A stretch of 64,000 bases of DNA from UBA8752 sp002172485 (lineage in GTDB: Bacteria > Bacteroidota > Bacteroidia > Flavobacteriales_D > Sanyastnellaceae): contig JBELJZ010000008.1 in the NCBI GenBank assembly GCA_042089915.1, positions 27,690 through 91,689 on the forward strand. The letters are read 5' to 3'. This document shows, one piece after another, positions 8,142 to 16,880 of the stretch. A program made the position numbers and the translations under genes. The notes below the pieces were generated by a model, which saw nothing but the letters and a program-made list of their open reading frames with translations, had not been told where the DNA came from and searched no databases. The first letter of the stretch is position 1. Each line of letters begins with the position of its first letter.

Positions 8142-10184
8142 ATGAAGTACATTCTTACCCTCGCCGCCGGTTTCCTGGTGGCCCTTCAGGTGTCCGCTCA
8201 GCTGGCCACCGAACTGCCTCGCAAGGCCACGGAGCAAGAGCTCGTAACTAGCCGTCTCCTCGGTTTGGAGGAAATCATGCGCGCTGAGGCCAAGGGCCTG
8301 CGTGGCGGTGGGGATTCCACCATCATCTTCTTCTACGAGGATTTCGCCAACGGATTTGCTGGAAACAACGGCTACGGCGCCCTGACGGTGGAAGACAGCA
8401 GCCCGGACGTGACCATCTGGCAGTACGTAGACGCCGATGGCAACGGTTACTACCAGGATGCCACGGCATCCGGCGTTCAGCCCCCGGCCGGTGAATTCAG
8501 CACGAACATCGGAGCGCTGAGTAGCGAGACTGCCGACAACGGATGGATGATCTTCGACTGCGATTACTACAACACGCCGAGCAGCAGCGGTGCAGAGGAC
8601 ACCGAGGGTTTCCTCAACCTCCCGACCCTCGACATGACCGAGCTGGAGAGCGTGGTCATCAGCTGGGACCAGTACGTGCGTTACTGCTGCTTCCCCTTCC
8701 TGCCCATTTTCGTGGAGGTCAGCACGGACGGAGGTGCCAACTGGACGTCCTTTGAGGCTGGAGGCACGTTCATCCCGTCGGCCAATTCCGCCAGTGCCAA
8801 CCCGCTCGTGACCAACTTGGACATCAGCTGCGCTGCAGCGGGTGAGGCTACCGTGGACATCCGCTTCGCCTACCGCCAGAATCCGACAGTGGGCAATGGC
8901 TACACCCACTATTACTGGGGCATCGATGACATCCGCATCGATGCCAACCCTGTGGCCGACGCCCTGGAGCTTGTGCAGTTGACCAACGGCGATGTCTTCT
9001 TCCTCTTCGAATACCGCGTGACCCCGATGGAACAGGCGATCCCTGAAGCCGACGGAGGTGTCCTCGCCGGTGTCCTCTACCGGAACACTGGTTATGCCGA
9101 CCTGGACAGCTGCGTGGTGACCGTGGAGGTCCTCGACGACATGGGTGCCGTGTTGAGCACGACGGTCACGGACCCCTTCAATGCACCGTCTTTCGCCAAC
9201 AACGACAACTGCCCGGCCAACGCGCAGGACACCCTTTACATCGAGACGGGCTGGGAGCCGGCGACCGAGGGCCTTTACACCCTCCGAGCCTCCATGAGCA
9301 GTGCCAGCATTGAGGACGCCGGAACGCTGGAAGTGGACATGGAGTACACCGAGTGCGAGTTCGGACACGACAACCCGACCACGCTGGATGTGGAGCTCGG
9401 CCCGCGCTTCGACGACCAGAACGACTTCTACGAGCCGACCGGGTACGGCAACCGTTTCACATTCCACAACGAAGGCACGACGGTGTACGGTTTGGCTGTG
9501 GCTTTCGGCCCGAGCACGGGCACCGGTGTCGACTTTGAAATCCGCTGGATCGACCAGGATCCAGAGGTGGGCCTGAGCGACTCTCCCTACGAGTTTGCGG
9601 AATTCACCTCGGATGCCAACTGGGCCGGTACGGCGGGCAACCCCGTATACTACCCCCTCGCCTTCGAAGACGAGCTCGAAGTGTCCGTGGATGGCCTCGC
9701 ATCCCCCGGTTTCTACGCCGGTGCGGTGATCACCGAATTCGACTACGACGACCTGCAATTGACGGTGCTTGGCAACGGGAACTCCGACACCGACAACAGC
9801 ACGCTGATTTACCAGCAGGCAGGCAGCGGTGAGTTCGTGTGGTTCACGTCCCAGACGGCCACCCCGGCCGTGCGCCTGATCACCTGTCCGGTGGTGAGCG
9901 TGGATGTGCTGGGTGCCTACAACGGCGTCCACCTCCAAGGCAACTATCCGAATCCGACCAACGGAGAGACCCGCTTCACCTTCACTTCCGACTGGGGAGG
10001 CGACTTCATGATCGAGCTCCGCGACCTGCAGGGCCGCGTGGTGGACCTCCTGGACCTCGGTGCCCGTCCAGCTGGTGAGCACACGGTGGTCTATGACGCC
10101 TCTGGCCTCGCAGATGGCATGTACACGTTCTCCTTGCTCACCGGCGATGCCCGCGTGACGAAGAAGATGCGCGTGCAGCACTGA
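8142..10184 (+). CDS. Secreted protein with T9SS type A sorting domain (II)
   Basis: A 680-aa exported protein of unknown function. Signal peptide MKYILTLAAGFLVALQVSAQ, then a jelly-roll-like domain to about residue 270 (IIFFYEDFANGF ... YYWGIDDIRID), beta-rich modules resembling those of the preceding protein, and a type A T9SS C-terminal domain (NYPNPTNGETRF ... GLADGMYTFSL ... KKMRVQH). Cysteine pairs such as CC near residue 185 may form disulfides. The shared domain order with the neighbour suggests an old tandem duplication. No enzyme motif is visible. Confidence 0.85.
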   Translation: MKYILTLAAGFLVALQVSAQLATELPRKATEQELVTSRLLGLEEIMRAEAKGLRGGGDSTIIFFYEDFANGFAGNNGYGALTVEDSSPDVTIWQYVDADGNGYYQDATASGVQPPAGEFSTNIGALSSETADNGWMIFDCDYYNTPSSSGAEDTEGFLNLPTLDMTELESVVISWDQYVRYCCFPFLPIFVEVSTDGGANWTSFEAGGTFIPSANSASANPLVTNLDISCAAAGEATVDIRFAYRQNPTVGNGYTHYYWGIDDIRIDANPVADALELVQLTNGDVFFLFEYRVTPMEQAIPEADGGVLAGVLYRNTGYADLDSCVVTVEVLDDMGAVLSTTVTDPFNAPSFANNDNCPANAQDTLYIETGWEPATEGLYTLRASMSSASIEDAGTLEVDMEYTECEFGHDNPTTLDVELGPRFDDQNDFYEPTGYGNRFTFHNEGTTVYGLAVAFGPSTGTGVDFEIRWIDQDPEVGLSDSPYEFAEFTSDANWAGTAGNPVYYPLAFEDELEVSVDGLASPGFYAGAVITEFDYDDLQLTVLGNGNSDTDNSTLIYQQAGSGEFVWFTSQTATPAVRLITCPVVSVDVLGAYNGVHLQGNYPNPTNGETRFTFTSDWGGDFMIELRDLQGRVVDLLDLGARPAGEHTVVYDASGLADGMYTFSLLTGDARVTKKMRVQH

Positions 10185-10205
10185 TTTCGCGTCGACAAGA
10201 CGTGG

Positions 10206-10242
10206 GCGGCCCGCTCCCTTCATGGGGGGCGGGCCGCTATCT
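10206..10242 (+). terminator. GC-rich hairpin after secreted protein II
   Basis: GCGGCCCGC (10206-10214) pairs perfectly with GCGGGCCGC (10229-10237). Inner CCC/GGG pairs add to the stem. The tail is only TATCTTTC, which also serves as the -7-like box of the next gene, so termination and initiation signals overlap here. Confidence 0.6.
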
Positions 10243-10245
10243 TTC
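10238..10245 (+). promoter_or_regulatory. -7-like box (TATCTTTC) before GH3 gene
   Basis: TAnnTTTG with the last base changed, 6 nt before the ATG at 10252 and abutting the hairpin at 10206-10237. Confidence 0.35.
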
Positions 10246-10251
10246 GGGTCC

Positions 10252-11787
10252 ATGGCAAACTCAGCAGGTGGAGGATGGAAAGGACGCTTGGCGCGGCCTT
10301 GGGCAGCGCGGGTCCGGCGTCGGGATTGGGCGCGCAATGCCGACCCTGCTTCTGCACAGGCGGGCGTACTGTCGGACTTGCTGACCCAGGCGGCGGACAC
10401 GGCGTTTGGGCGGGACCACGGTTTTGCTGACCTCGCAGCCATGTCCGATTCAGCCGAACAGGCCGCGGCATTCCGAAAGGCGGTTCCCGTGCGCGATTAC
10501 GAGGGACTCAAGTCGTACGTCGAGCGGGCCGTGGTCGGAGAACAGGACGTGCTATGGCCGGCATTGCCCCAGTATTTCTGCAAGACGTCGGGGACGACCT
10601 CCGGGGCCAAGTACATTCCCCTCACCGCCGCCAGCCTGTCCAATCACATCGGTGCGGCGCGAAGGGCGCTGCTCCACCACGTGGCCCGCACGGGCCGGGC
10701 GGACTTCGTCGGGGGAAAGATGATTTTCCTGCAGGGGAGCCCCACGTTGGTTGACACGCCCGGCGGCGTGCCACTTGGCCGGCTGAGCGGCATTGTGGCC
10801 CACCACATTCCGTCCTACCTGCAGCGCAACCGCTTGCCGTCATGGGAGACGAACACCATCGAGGATTGGGAAGAAAAGGTGGACGCCATCGTCCGGGAGA
10901 CGGCAGGGGAGGACCTGCGCCTGATCAGTGGCATTCCCTCTTGGGTGCAGATGTACTTCGAGCGCCTGCTGGAGTACACCGGCAAGGCCAACGTCCTCGA
11001 GGTCTTCCCGAATTTCTCGCTGTTCGTCTTCGGAGGGGTGGCGTACGCGCCCTACGCGGACCGCTTCCGCGAGCTCATCGGCGGAGAAGTTCCGCGCGTC
11101 GAAACGTATCCCGCGAGCGAAGGATTCCTCGCTTACCAGGATGGCGAGCCGGGGGAGGGGCTTCTGGTCAATGCGAACGACGGGCTGTTCCTCGAGTTCA
11201 TTCCGGCCGACGAATACGGCAAGCCGGGTGCCCGGCGGCTGGGCTTGGGTGAGGTCGAGATGGGCGTCAACTATGCCGTGGTCATCACCTCCAATGCTGG
11301 GCTCTGGGCCTACGACATCGGGGACACGGTGCGCTTCGTTTCGCTGGCGCCGGCTCGGGTGCTCGTGACGGGCCGCATCAAGCACTTCACCAGCGCTTTC
11401 GGAGAGCATGTCATCGCGGAAGAGGTGGAAGGGGCGATGGCAGAGGCCGTCTCCACGTGCGGTGGGCAGGTGGTCGAGTTCCACGTCGCGCCGGAAGTCA
11501 ATCCCGACTCTGGACTGCCCTATCACGAGTGGTTTGTCGAGTTTGCAGAGGCGCCTTCGGATCCGGACCGCTTTGCGGCGGCCTTGGATGCCGCCTTGCA
11601 GGAGCGCAACCCGTATTACCGCGACCTGATTGCCGGTTCGGTGCTTCGCACGGCAGTGCTGCAGGCCTTGCCCCCGGGTGCGTTTCACGACGCCATGGCG
11701 CGCCGCGGAAAGCTGGGTGGGCAGAACAAAGTGCCGCGTCTGGCCAATGACCGGACGATGGCCGACAACTTGATGGTCTATGACTGA
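10252..11787 (+). CDS. GH3 auxin-responsive promoter family protein (acyl-adenylate-forming)
   Basis: A 511-aa member of the GH3 branch of the ANL adenylating superfamily; plant relatives conjugate acyl acids to amino acids. Seen here: the ATP-binding loop YFCKTSGTTSGAKYIPLT (about residues 106-123), the VFGGVAYAPY segment, YPASEGFLAYQ, and the hinge/C-terminal part VLVTGRIKHFTSAFGEHVI. Bacteroidota carry such proteins with unknown substrates. ATG 10252 is chosen over the in-frame ATG 10222 because that codon lies inside the preceding hairpin. It overlaps the uridine kinase gene by 8 nt, so the two are probably co-transcribed. Confidence 0.88.
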   Translation: MANSAGGGWKGRLARPWAARVRRRDWARNADPASAQAGVLSDLLTQAADTAFGRDHGFADLAAMSDSAEQAAAFRKAVPVRDYEGLKSYVERAVVGEQDVLWPALPQYFCKTSGTTSGAKYIPLTAASLSNHIGAARRALLHHVARTGRADFVGGKMIFLQGSPTLVDTPGGVPLGRLSGIVAHHIPSYLQRNRLPSWETNTIEDWEEKVDAIVRETAGEDLRLISGIPSWVQMYFERLLEYTGKANVLEVFPNFSLFVFGGVAYAPYADRFRELIGGEVPRVETYPASEGFLAYQDGEPGEGLLVNANDGLFLEFIPADEYGKPGARRLGLGEVEMGVNYAVVITSNAGLWAYDIGDTVRFVSLAPARVLVTGRIKHFTSAFGEHVIAEEVEGAMAEAVSTCGGQVVEFHVAPEVNPDSGLPYHEWFVEFAEAPSDPDRFAAALDAALQERNPYYRDLIAGSVLRTAVLQALPPGAFHDAMARRGKLGGQNKVPRLANDRTMADNLMVYD

Positions 11788-12400
11788 ACGCACCCACATC
11801 GTAGGAGTGGTCGGGGGCAGTGCCTCTGGCAAAGGCACGGTGGTGGATCGGCTGCTGGCCCATTATGGGAACCGCGGAGCGGTGTTGCGCATGGACGATT
11901 ACTACCGGCCCATCGGGGAGGTTCCCCGGGACGCTGAGGGAGAGCCCAACTTCGACATGCCCGACGCCTTGGCCTTGGACCGCCTCGCTGCAGATCTCGA
12001 TCGCCTCAAGGCTGGGGAGGACTTGCACATCCAGAGTTACACCTTCAACCAGCCGGGCGTGGAGCCGGAGCCCTTGCACATTCCCGCCCGTCCCGTGGTG
12101 TTTCTGGACGGGCTCTTTATGCTGCACGACGAGGGCGTACGCGAGCGGTTGGATCTGTCCGTGCTCGTCCACGCTTCTCCTCAACGCCGCTTGGAAAGGC
12201 GAATGGCCCGGGACCAAGCGGAGCGCAGCCTCACGCCCGACATCATCCAGTACCAGTGGGACCGTCACGTTCGGCCCGGTGACATCGCCTACCTCGAGCC
12301 GGTGCAACACCTGGCGGGCTTGGTGGTCGACAATGACCGGAACGTGCCCATCGATTTGAGCCCCGCCTTGAACGCCATTGATTCCCTTCTCCGAGATTGA
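11780..12400 (+). CDS. udk: Uridine kinase family protein
   Basis: Phosphorylates uridine and cytidine to the monophosphate in pyrimidine salvage. At 206 aa it has the usual length. P-loop GGSASGKGT near residues 12-20, the RMDDYYRP segment that follows the kinase core strand, FDMPDAL, and the lid-like RRLERRMARDQAER. It overlaps the GH3 gene start-to-stop by 8 nt and sits 4 nt before the ArsC/Spx-like gene. The family also contains phosphoribulokinase-like enzymes, so substrate specificity is less certain than the fold. Confidence 0.85.
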   Translation: MTERTHIVGVVGGSASGKGTVVDRLLAHYGNRGAVLRMDDYYRPIGEVPRDAEGEPNFDMPDALALDRLAADLDRLKAGEDLHIQSYTFNQPGVEPEPLHIPARPVVFLDGLFMLHDEGVRERLDLSVLVHASPQRRLERRMARDQAERSLTPDIIQYQWDRHVRPGDIAYLEPVQHLAGLVVDNDRNVPIDLSPALNAIDSLLRD

Positions 12401-12404
12401 CCCG

Positions 12405-12758
12405 ATGAAATTCTTTACCCTCCCGACTTGCAAGACCTGCCAGCGCATTGATGCGGACCTGAAGCCCGCCGATGCCGGCGCCGAAATCCGCGACATCAAG
12501 TCCGCCGGTGTGACGCCTGAAGAAGTGGACGCCATGAAGGCCCTGGCCGGCAGCTACGAGGCCTTGTTCAGCCGCCGGGCGATGAAATTCCGGTCCATGG
12601 GACTGGCCGATCAGGACCTCAGCGAGGACGATTATCGCCGCCTCATCATCGAGGAGTACACCTTTTTGAAGCGCCCCGTGCTCCTGACTGACGATGCCGT
12701 GTTTGCAGGGTCTGCCAAGGCCGCTGTCGAAGGTGCCCGCGCCGCGTTGAAGGGCTGA
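12405..12758 (+). CDS. ArsC/Spx family thioredoxin-fold protein
   Basis: A 117-aa protein of the arsenate reductase-like/Spx family. An N-terminal CKTC motif at about residues 10-13 follows the first strand (KFFTLPTC), and the C-terminal KRPVLL segment matches the conserved region of ArsC-type proteins. No arsenic genes are near, so it is more likely a YffB- or Spx-like redox protein. ATG 12405 is chosen over the in-frame ATG 12378, which lies inside udk. Confidence 0.8.
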   Translation: MKFFTLPTCKTCQRIDADLKPADAGAEIRDIKSAGVTPEEVDAMKALAGSYEALFSRRAMKFRSMGLADQDLSEDDYRRLIIEEYTFLKRPVLLTDDAVFAGSAKAAVEGARAALKG

Positions 12759-12779
12759 TCCGTTCGCTGAACGCACACC

Positions 12780-13694
12780 GTGAAACGCCTGCTGGCCCAC
12801 CTCGCCTTGGCCATCGTGGCCTTGACCTACGGGGGCAACTACCTTGTGGCGAAAGGGCTCATGCCGGACTTGGTCGGGCCGAGCGGATTCATTGTGTTGC
12901 GGGTGAGCGGGGCACTCCTCCTGTTTGGCATCCTGTACCTCCTTCGCCCGGAGAAAGTGGACCGCAAGGACTGGCCGCGCATGCTCTTTTGCGGATTGAC
13001 GGGGGTGGGCATCAACATGCTCCTCTTTTTCAATGGCCTCAGCAAGACGAGTCCGGTGAATGCCAGCTTGATCATGACGGTCAACCCCATCCTCGTGCTG
13101 CTCGCCAGCTCTGTGGTGCTCGGCATGCCCATCGTGCGGCGCAGGCTGTACGGTGTCATCCTCGGGGGCATCGGTGCTGCGGCCATCTTGCTTTGGAGCA
13201 GCGCCGGCACCAAGGTGCATGCGACGTGGCAGGGCGACTTGATGATCCTGCTGAATGCCACGAGCTACGCGTTCTATCTGGTGGCGGTGAAGCCGCTGAT
13301 GGCGAAGTACCGGCCGTTGACGGTCATCACGTGGGTGTTCCTCTTTGGTTGGCTTTTTTCGACGCCCATCGGGTGGAATCAAGCGATGGCCATCGACTGG
13401 TCCGTGTTCGGTCCGCGCGAATGGGCGGGGATTGCCTATGTGGTGGGCGCCACGACGTTCCTGGTCTACCTGCTCAACATCTTTGCGCTGCAGCAGCTCC
13501 CACCCACGGTGGTGAGTGTCTACATCTATCTCCAGCCGCTGTTGGCCGTGCTGCTGAGCATGGCGCAAGCGACGTGGGGTGGCACGGATTACATGGTGGA
13601 CACAGGGTGGCCGATGTGGGTGTTCGGGGGATTCATCTTCGTTGGGGTGTATCTCGTTGGCAAGCCTGTTAAACCCGCCGTTGCAAAGGCTTAA
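12780..13694 (+). CDS. EamA/DMT family transporter
   Basis: A 304-aa inner-membrane protein with ten hydrophobic helices in two EamA repeats (about residues 5-140 and 155-295), as in drug/metabolite exporters such as RhaT/YdcZ relatives. Typical features are LTYGGNYLVAKG in helix 1 and LQPLLAVLLS near the end of helix 9. The start is GTG at 12780, 21 nt after the preceding stop. The 3-hydroxyanthranilate dioxygenase gene begins 9 nt after its stop, which makes an aromatic amino-acid metabolite a conceivable cargo, though this is speculation from context only. Confidence 0.88.
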   Translation: MKRLLAHLALAIVALTYGGNYLVAKGLMPDLVGPSGFIVLRVSGALLLFGILYLLRPEKVDRKDWPRMLFCGLTGVGINMLLFFNGLSKTSPVNASLIMTVNPILVLLASSVVLGMPIVRRRLYGVILGGIGAAAILLWSSAGTKVHATWQGDLMILLNATSYAFYLVAVKPLMAKYRPLTVITWVFLFGWLFSTPIGWNQAMAIDWSVFGPREWAGIAYVVGATTFLVYLLNIFALQQLPPTVVSVYIYLQPLLAVLLSMAQATWGGTDYMVDTGWPMWVFGGFIFVGVYLVGKPVKPAVAKA

Positions 13695-13703
13695 ATTGAG
13701 GCC

Positions 13704-14243
13704 ATGCCCATTGCCAAGCCTTTCAACCTGACCGCCTGGATTGAGGAGCACCGCGACCTGCTGAAGCCACCGGTCGGCAACAAGAACCTCTACGTGGACA
13801 GCGTGGACTACATCGTGATGATTGTCGCAGGTCCCAATGCGCGGAAGGATTACCACTACAACGAGACTGAGGAGCTCTTCTATCAGCTGGAGGGCCACAT
13901 CACCGTGCGCATCCAGGAGGATGGGAAGGCCGTGGACATGAAGCTCGGCCCCGGCGACATGTACCTCCACCCCGCCAAGGTGCCGCACAGCCCCATGCGG
14001 GAGGCGGGTTCACTCGGACTGGTGATTGAGCGCAAGCGCGCCGGCAGCGGCATGCAGGATGGCCTGCTTTGGTATTGCGATGGGTGCAATCACAAGCTGC
14101 ACGACACCTACTTCGAACTGCGGGACATCGAAAAGGACTTCCTGCCCCGCTTCCGCGAATTCTATGGCAGTGAGGACCTCCGCACCTGCGACCATTGTGG
14201 GACCGTGATGCCCACCGATCCCCGGTTCGTCGATGCGGACTGA
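13704..14243 (+). CDS. nbaC: 3-hydroxyanthranilate 3,4-dioxygenase
   Basis: Non-heme Fe(II) cupin enzyme that opens 3-hydroxyanthranilate to 2-amino-3-carboxymuconate semialdehyde, leading to quinolinate/NAD or to further catabolism. 179 aa, full length. Seen: RKDYHYNETEELFYQLEG with the His/Glu metal ligands, LHPAKVPHSP with the third ligand, and a C-terminal rubredoxin-like iron site made of CDGC and CDHC, typical of the bacterial single-cupin form (also called haaO). It acts two steps after the kynureninase substrate pool, linking it to the gene at position 1. Confidence 0.95.
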   Translation: MPIAKPFNLTAWIEEHRDLLKPPVGNKNLYVDSVDYIVMIVAGPNARKDYHYNETEELFYQLEGHITVRIQEDGKAVDMKLGPGDMYLHPAKVPHSPMREAGSLGLVIERKRAGSGMQDGLLWYCDGCNHKLHDTYFELRDIEKDFLPRFREFYGSEDLRTCDHCGTVMPTDPRFVDAD

Positions 14244-14277
14244 AGACAACCTTTTCGCCCCCCTCTCCGTTTCTTCC

Positions 14278-16797
14278 ATGCTCCTCCGCGATTCCATGAG
14301 ATTTTCCTTGTTGTTCTGCCTGATGGCGGTGGCCGCCTGTGCCATCGCCCAACCCCTCCTCGTCAATGGGGATGTCTGCCTCGATGTTGAAGTGGTGGCC
14401 ATCCACAATGAAGGCCCGCTTGAAGGCATGACCACCTACCGTCTCTATGCCACGTTGCCCGGGCCGCAGGACGTCGTGACGACGGTGTTTGGGGATGTGG
14501 GAAATCCCACCGCGTTGGTCACCACCACCGAATGGTATCAGGACGCCAACGGCGGGCAGTTTCCGTGCGCCAACAATCCCCTGCTCTTTGACCTGTTCCC
14601 GGAGTTGGCTTTTGACAGTTGGCTGACGCTGGGCATCGACGGACCGCCATCGGCCGCGGATGGGGAAGAATGTCCGCAGGTTGTCATGAGCTCGGGGAGC
14701 CCGTTTGTCACCGAATTCGAGAACGGCCAAAGCTTTGTCATTGACGACCTGATCGGCAGCGCATGGTTCTGTGTGCCCACGACGACCAACGGTCTGCCGG
14801 ACGAGGATGGGCGCGTCCTTTTGGCGCAACTGACCACGGACGGGGACATCGACGGGGTCCTGTATCTGCAGATTCTGCCCGGCGGCGTGGGGACCCTCGC
14901 CGAAGTGGTGGAGCTCCCCCTCTTTGGGGATTGCGATGAGATTTCGCCCAACCAGTGCCCAGAAGCCATCGAGGCGGTTCAACTGGACGGCTGTTTGTGG
15001 GGCTTCGAAGTGTCCGACTATCAGCCGGGCGAGCAAGCCACGTGGTTTTTCGGCGACGAAGTCACCGATGGCGGACACTACGCCGAATACAATTTTGCGG
15101 CCGATGGAGACTACATCGTGGGCATGACGTTCTTCTCGGACCTCTGTCCGGAAGGCGTGGACTTGGAGACGGTGGTGGTCGTGGATGGATGCACCGAGCC
15201 GGATTGCGGTCTGGAGCTCGAGCTTGACATGACCGAGGACAGCATCATCACGGTCATTCCCGTGGCCTACCCGGATGGGGTGGAATTGATTTACTCGCTC
15301 AATGGCAGCGTCATCCAGGAAGGGGGCTCGGCCGTCACGTTGCCTGAAGGCACGGTGTCGGAGCCGTTCGAGGTGTGTGTGTTTTACGTCTCGGAGGACT
15401 GTCCGGAAGGGGTGCTGGCGTGCACGGGCTCCTTGGATTACGAGCCGGATTGCCCAGATGAAGTCTGGGTCGGCGGCGCCGGGTGCGAATACATCTTCAG
15501 CATCTGCGACTACACCGAAGGCGAACAGGTCTTCTGGGAGTTCACAGATGGATTGACGGGAGAAGGCCACTTCACCTGGCAGGAATTCCCGGAAGATGGT
15601 CTGTACGATGCCTGTGCGACGTATGTGAGTCCCACCTGCCCGGACACGACGGTGCTGTGCACGACCGTGGAGGTGGTCGGCTGTGAGCCGGTGGAATGCA
15701 CGTTGGACATCTTCGTGGAGTGGACCGATCCGGAAGCCGGATGGGCATTGCTCATCGCCGATGGTGCGCCGGAAGGGGCGCTGGTGTACTGGTACGACGA
15801 GGAGGGCAACGTGTTGGCCGAGGGTGAGGTGGCCGACCTCGTGGACGTTGGCGGGGTGATTTGTGCTGCCTACGAGACGCCGGAATGTCCGATGGGCGTT
15901 GAGGCTTGCGTTGAGCTGGAGCCGTGGGAACCGGCGGAATTTGAATGCGGTATGGCCATCGAAGCCGTTCAGGGCGCTGACGGAACCTGGACGCTGACGG
16001 CGGTGGTGGATTCCGTGCCGGGTGAAGATTTCATTTGGGAGATGTCCGATGGCTCCGTGTTGTACGGCCAGGAAGTGAATCACTTCTTCGCCACTGGAGC
16101 TGACATCGAGACGGCCTGTGTGACTGCGACATTCTACGCTTGCGAAGAGGTCTTGACGGTATGTGTCGACCTGGAGAATGTGACCACAGGCTTTTGTGAA
16201 GAGGTGGAAGTCACCCTCGACGGGGAAACGCTCGAGGACTTGTTGTCCGGTCTGGACATGGCATGGACTCTGGCTGGAGATGCCTTTGACCTGCAGGGCG
16301 ACATGAGCTTGGATCCAGCGGAAGGCGAATTGGGCACCCTCGTTCTTTGCTTGCCCCCGGGTTGCTACGGCATGTCCTTCGACATGCAGGGGGTGCCGGG
16401 ACTGGACGGTTTGCCGGGCATGACGCTGAGCCTCGCAGTGGGAGAAGAGGAGGAAGCGATGGTGGACCTCGCGGTCTTGGAGGAGGCCATCGAATTGGAG
16501 TTTGGAGTCCAGACGGATTGTGGGGCTTCCGTACTCCAAATGGCGGCTCCACTCGGTGGCCTGTCCTTGTACCCGAACCCCGCAGAAACGCGGATGCGGG
16601 TCACATGGCTCGATGGCCGCACGGGTGGGGCATTGCAATGGACCCTTCGCGACGCCACTGGCCGCGTGGTCGATGGCGGGTCATCCCAGGCGGCCCAATG
16701 GGAGGTGGACCTAGGAGCCCGCTCAGCCGGGACCTATTTCATTGAGGTCGTGGACGGAGCGAGGCGCCAAGTTGGCCGGGTGATGGTCACCCGCTGA
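14278..16797 (+). CDS. Cysteine-rich repeat protein with T9SS type A sorting domain
   Basis: An 839-aa secreted protein of unknown function, extremely acidic. The signal peptide MRFSLLFCLMAVAACAIAQ starts at ATG 14296; ATG 14278 is the upstream alternative used here, and ATG 14233 would overlap the dioxygenase gene. The middle (about nt 14989-16190) holds five cysteine-bounded beta modules of 70-95 residues in two alternating types. One type contains a WxFxDG core (TWFFGDEVTDGGHY, FWEFTDGLTGEGHF, IWEMSDGSVLYG), the other a CxLxIxxxxT core. The C terminus is a type A sorting domain (SLYPNPAETRMRV ... SAGTYFIEV ... GRVMVTR). The cysteines suggest disulfide-stapled PKD-like modules on the cell surface. 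Confidence 0.8.
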   Translation: MLLRDSMRFSLLFCLMAVAACAIAQPLLVNGDVCLDVEVVAIHNEGPLEGMTTYRLYATLPGPQDVVTTVFGDVGNPTALVTTTEWYQDANGGQFPCANNPLLFDLFPELAFDSWLTLGIDGPPSAADGEECPQVVMSSGSPFVTEFENGQSFVIDDLIGSAWFCVPTTTNGLPDEDGRVLLAQLTTDGDIDGVLYLQILPGGVGTLAEVVELPLFGDCDEISPNQCPEAIEAVQLDGCLWGFEVSDYQPGEQATWFFGDEVTDGGHYAEYNFAADGDYIVGMTFFSDLCPEGVDLETVVVVDGCTEPDCGLELELDMTEDSIITVIPVAYPDGVELIYSLNGSVIQEGGSAVTLPEGTVSEPFEVCVFYVSEDCPEGVLACTGSLDYEPDCPDEVWVGGAGCEYIFSICDYTEGEQVFWEFTDGLTGEGHFTWQEFPEDGLYDACATYVSPTCPDTTVLCTTVEVVGCEPVECTLDIFVEWTDPEAGWALLIADGAPEGALVYWYDEEGNVLAEGEVADLVDVGGVICAAYETPECPMGVEACVELEPWEPAEFECGMAIEAVQGADGTWTLTAVVDSVPGEDFIWEMSDGSVLYGQEVNHFFATGADIETACVTATFYACEEVLTVCVDLENVTTGFCEEVEVTLDGETLEDLLSGLDMAWTLAGDAFDLQGDMSLDPAEGELGTLVLCLPPGCYGMSFDMQGVPGLDGLPGMTLSLAVGEEEEAMVDLAVLEEAIELEFGVQTDCGASVLQMAAPLGGLSLYPNPAETRMRVTWLDGRTGGALQWTLRDATGRVVDGGSSQAAQWEVDLGARSAGTYFIEVVDGARRQVGRVMVTR

Positions 16798-16805
16798 GGA
16801 CGGCC

Positions 16806-16813
16806 TATTTTCG
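16806..16813 (+). promoter_or_regulatory. -7-like box (TATTTTCG) before GT117 gene
   Basis: TAnnTTCG variant 67 nt before the ATG at 16881. A start site a few nt downstream would place the inverted repeat CCGGCT (16821-16826)/AGCCGG (16834-16839) at the very 5' end of the mRNA. Confidence 0.35.
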
Positions 16814-16880
16814 CGGGAATCCGGCTTGTCCGGAGCCGGAATGATCCGCGCTCCTTCAAGCGGGGTGATTCTGCGTCCGC

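Noticed and set aside
8028..10442. Minus-strand open frame of 804 codons opposite the second secreted T9SS protein
   Set aside because: The plus strand has a signal peptide, a sorting domain and a terminator in the right orientation; the antisense frame runs through that terminator.
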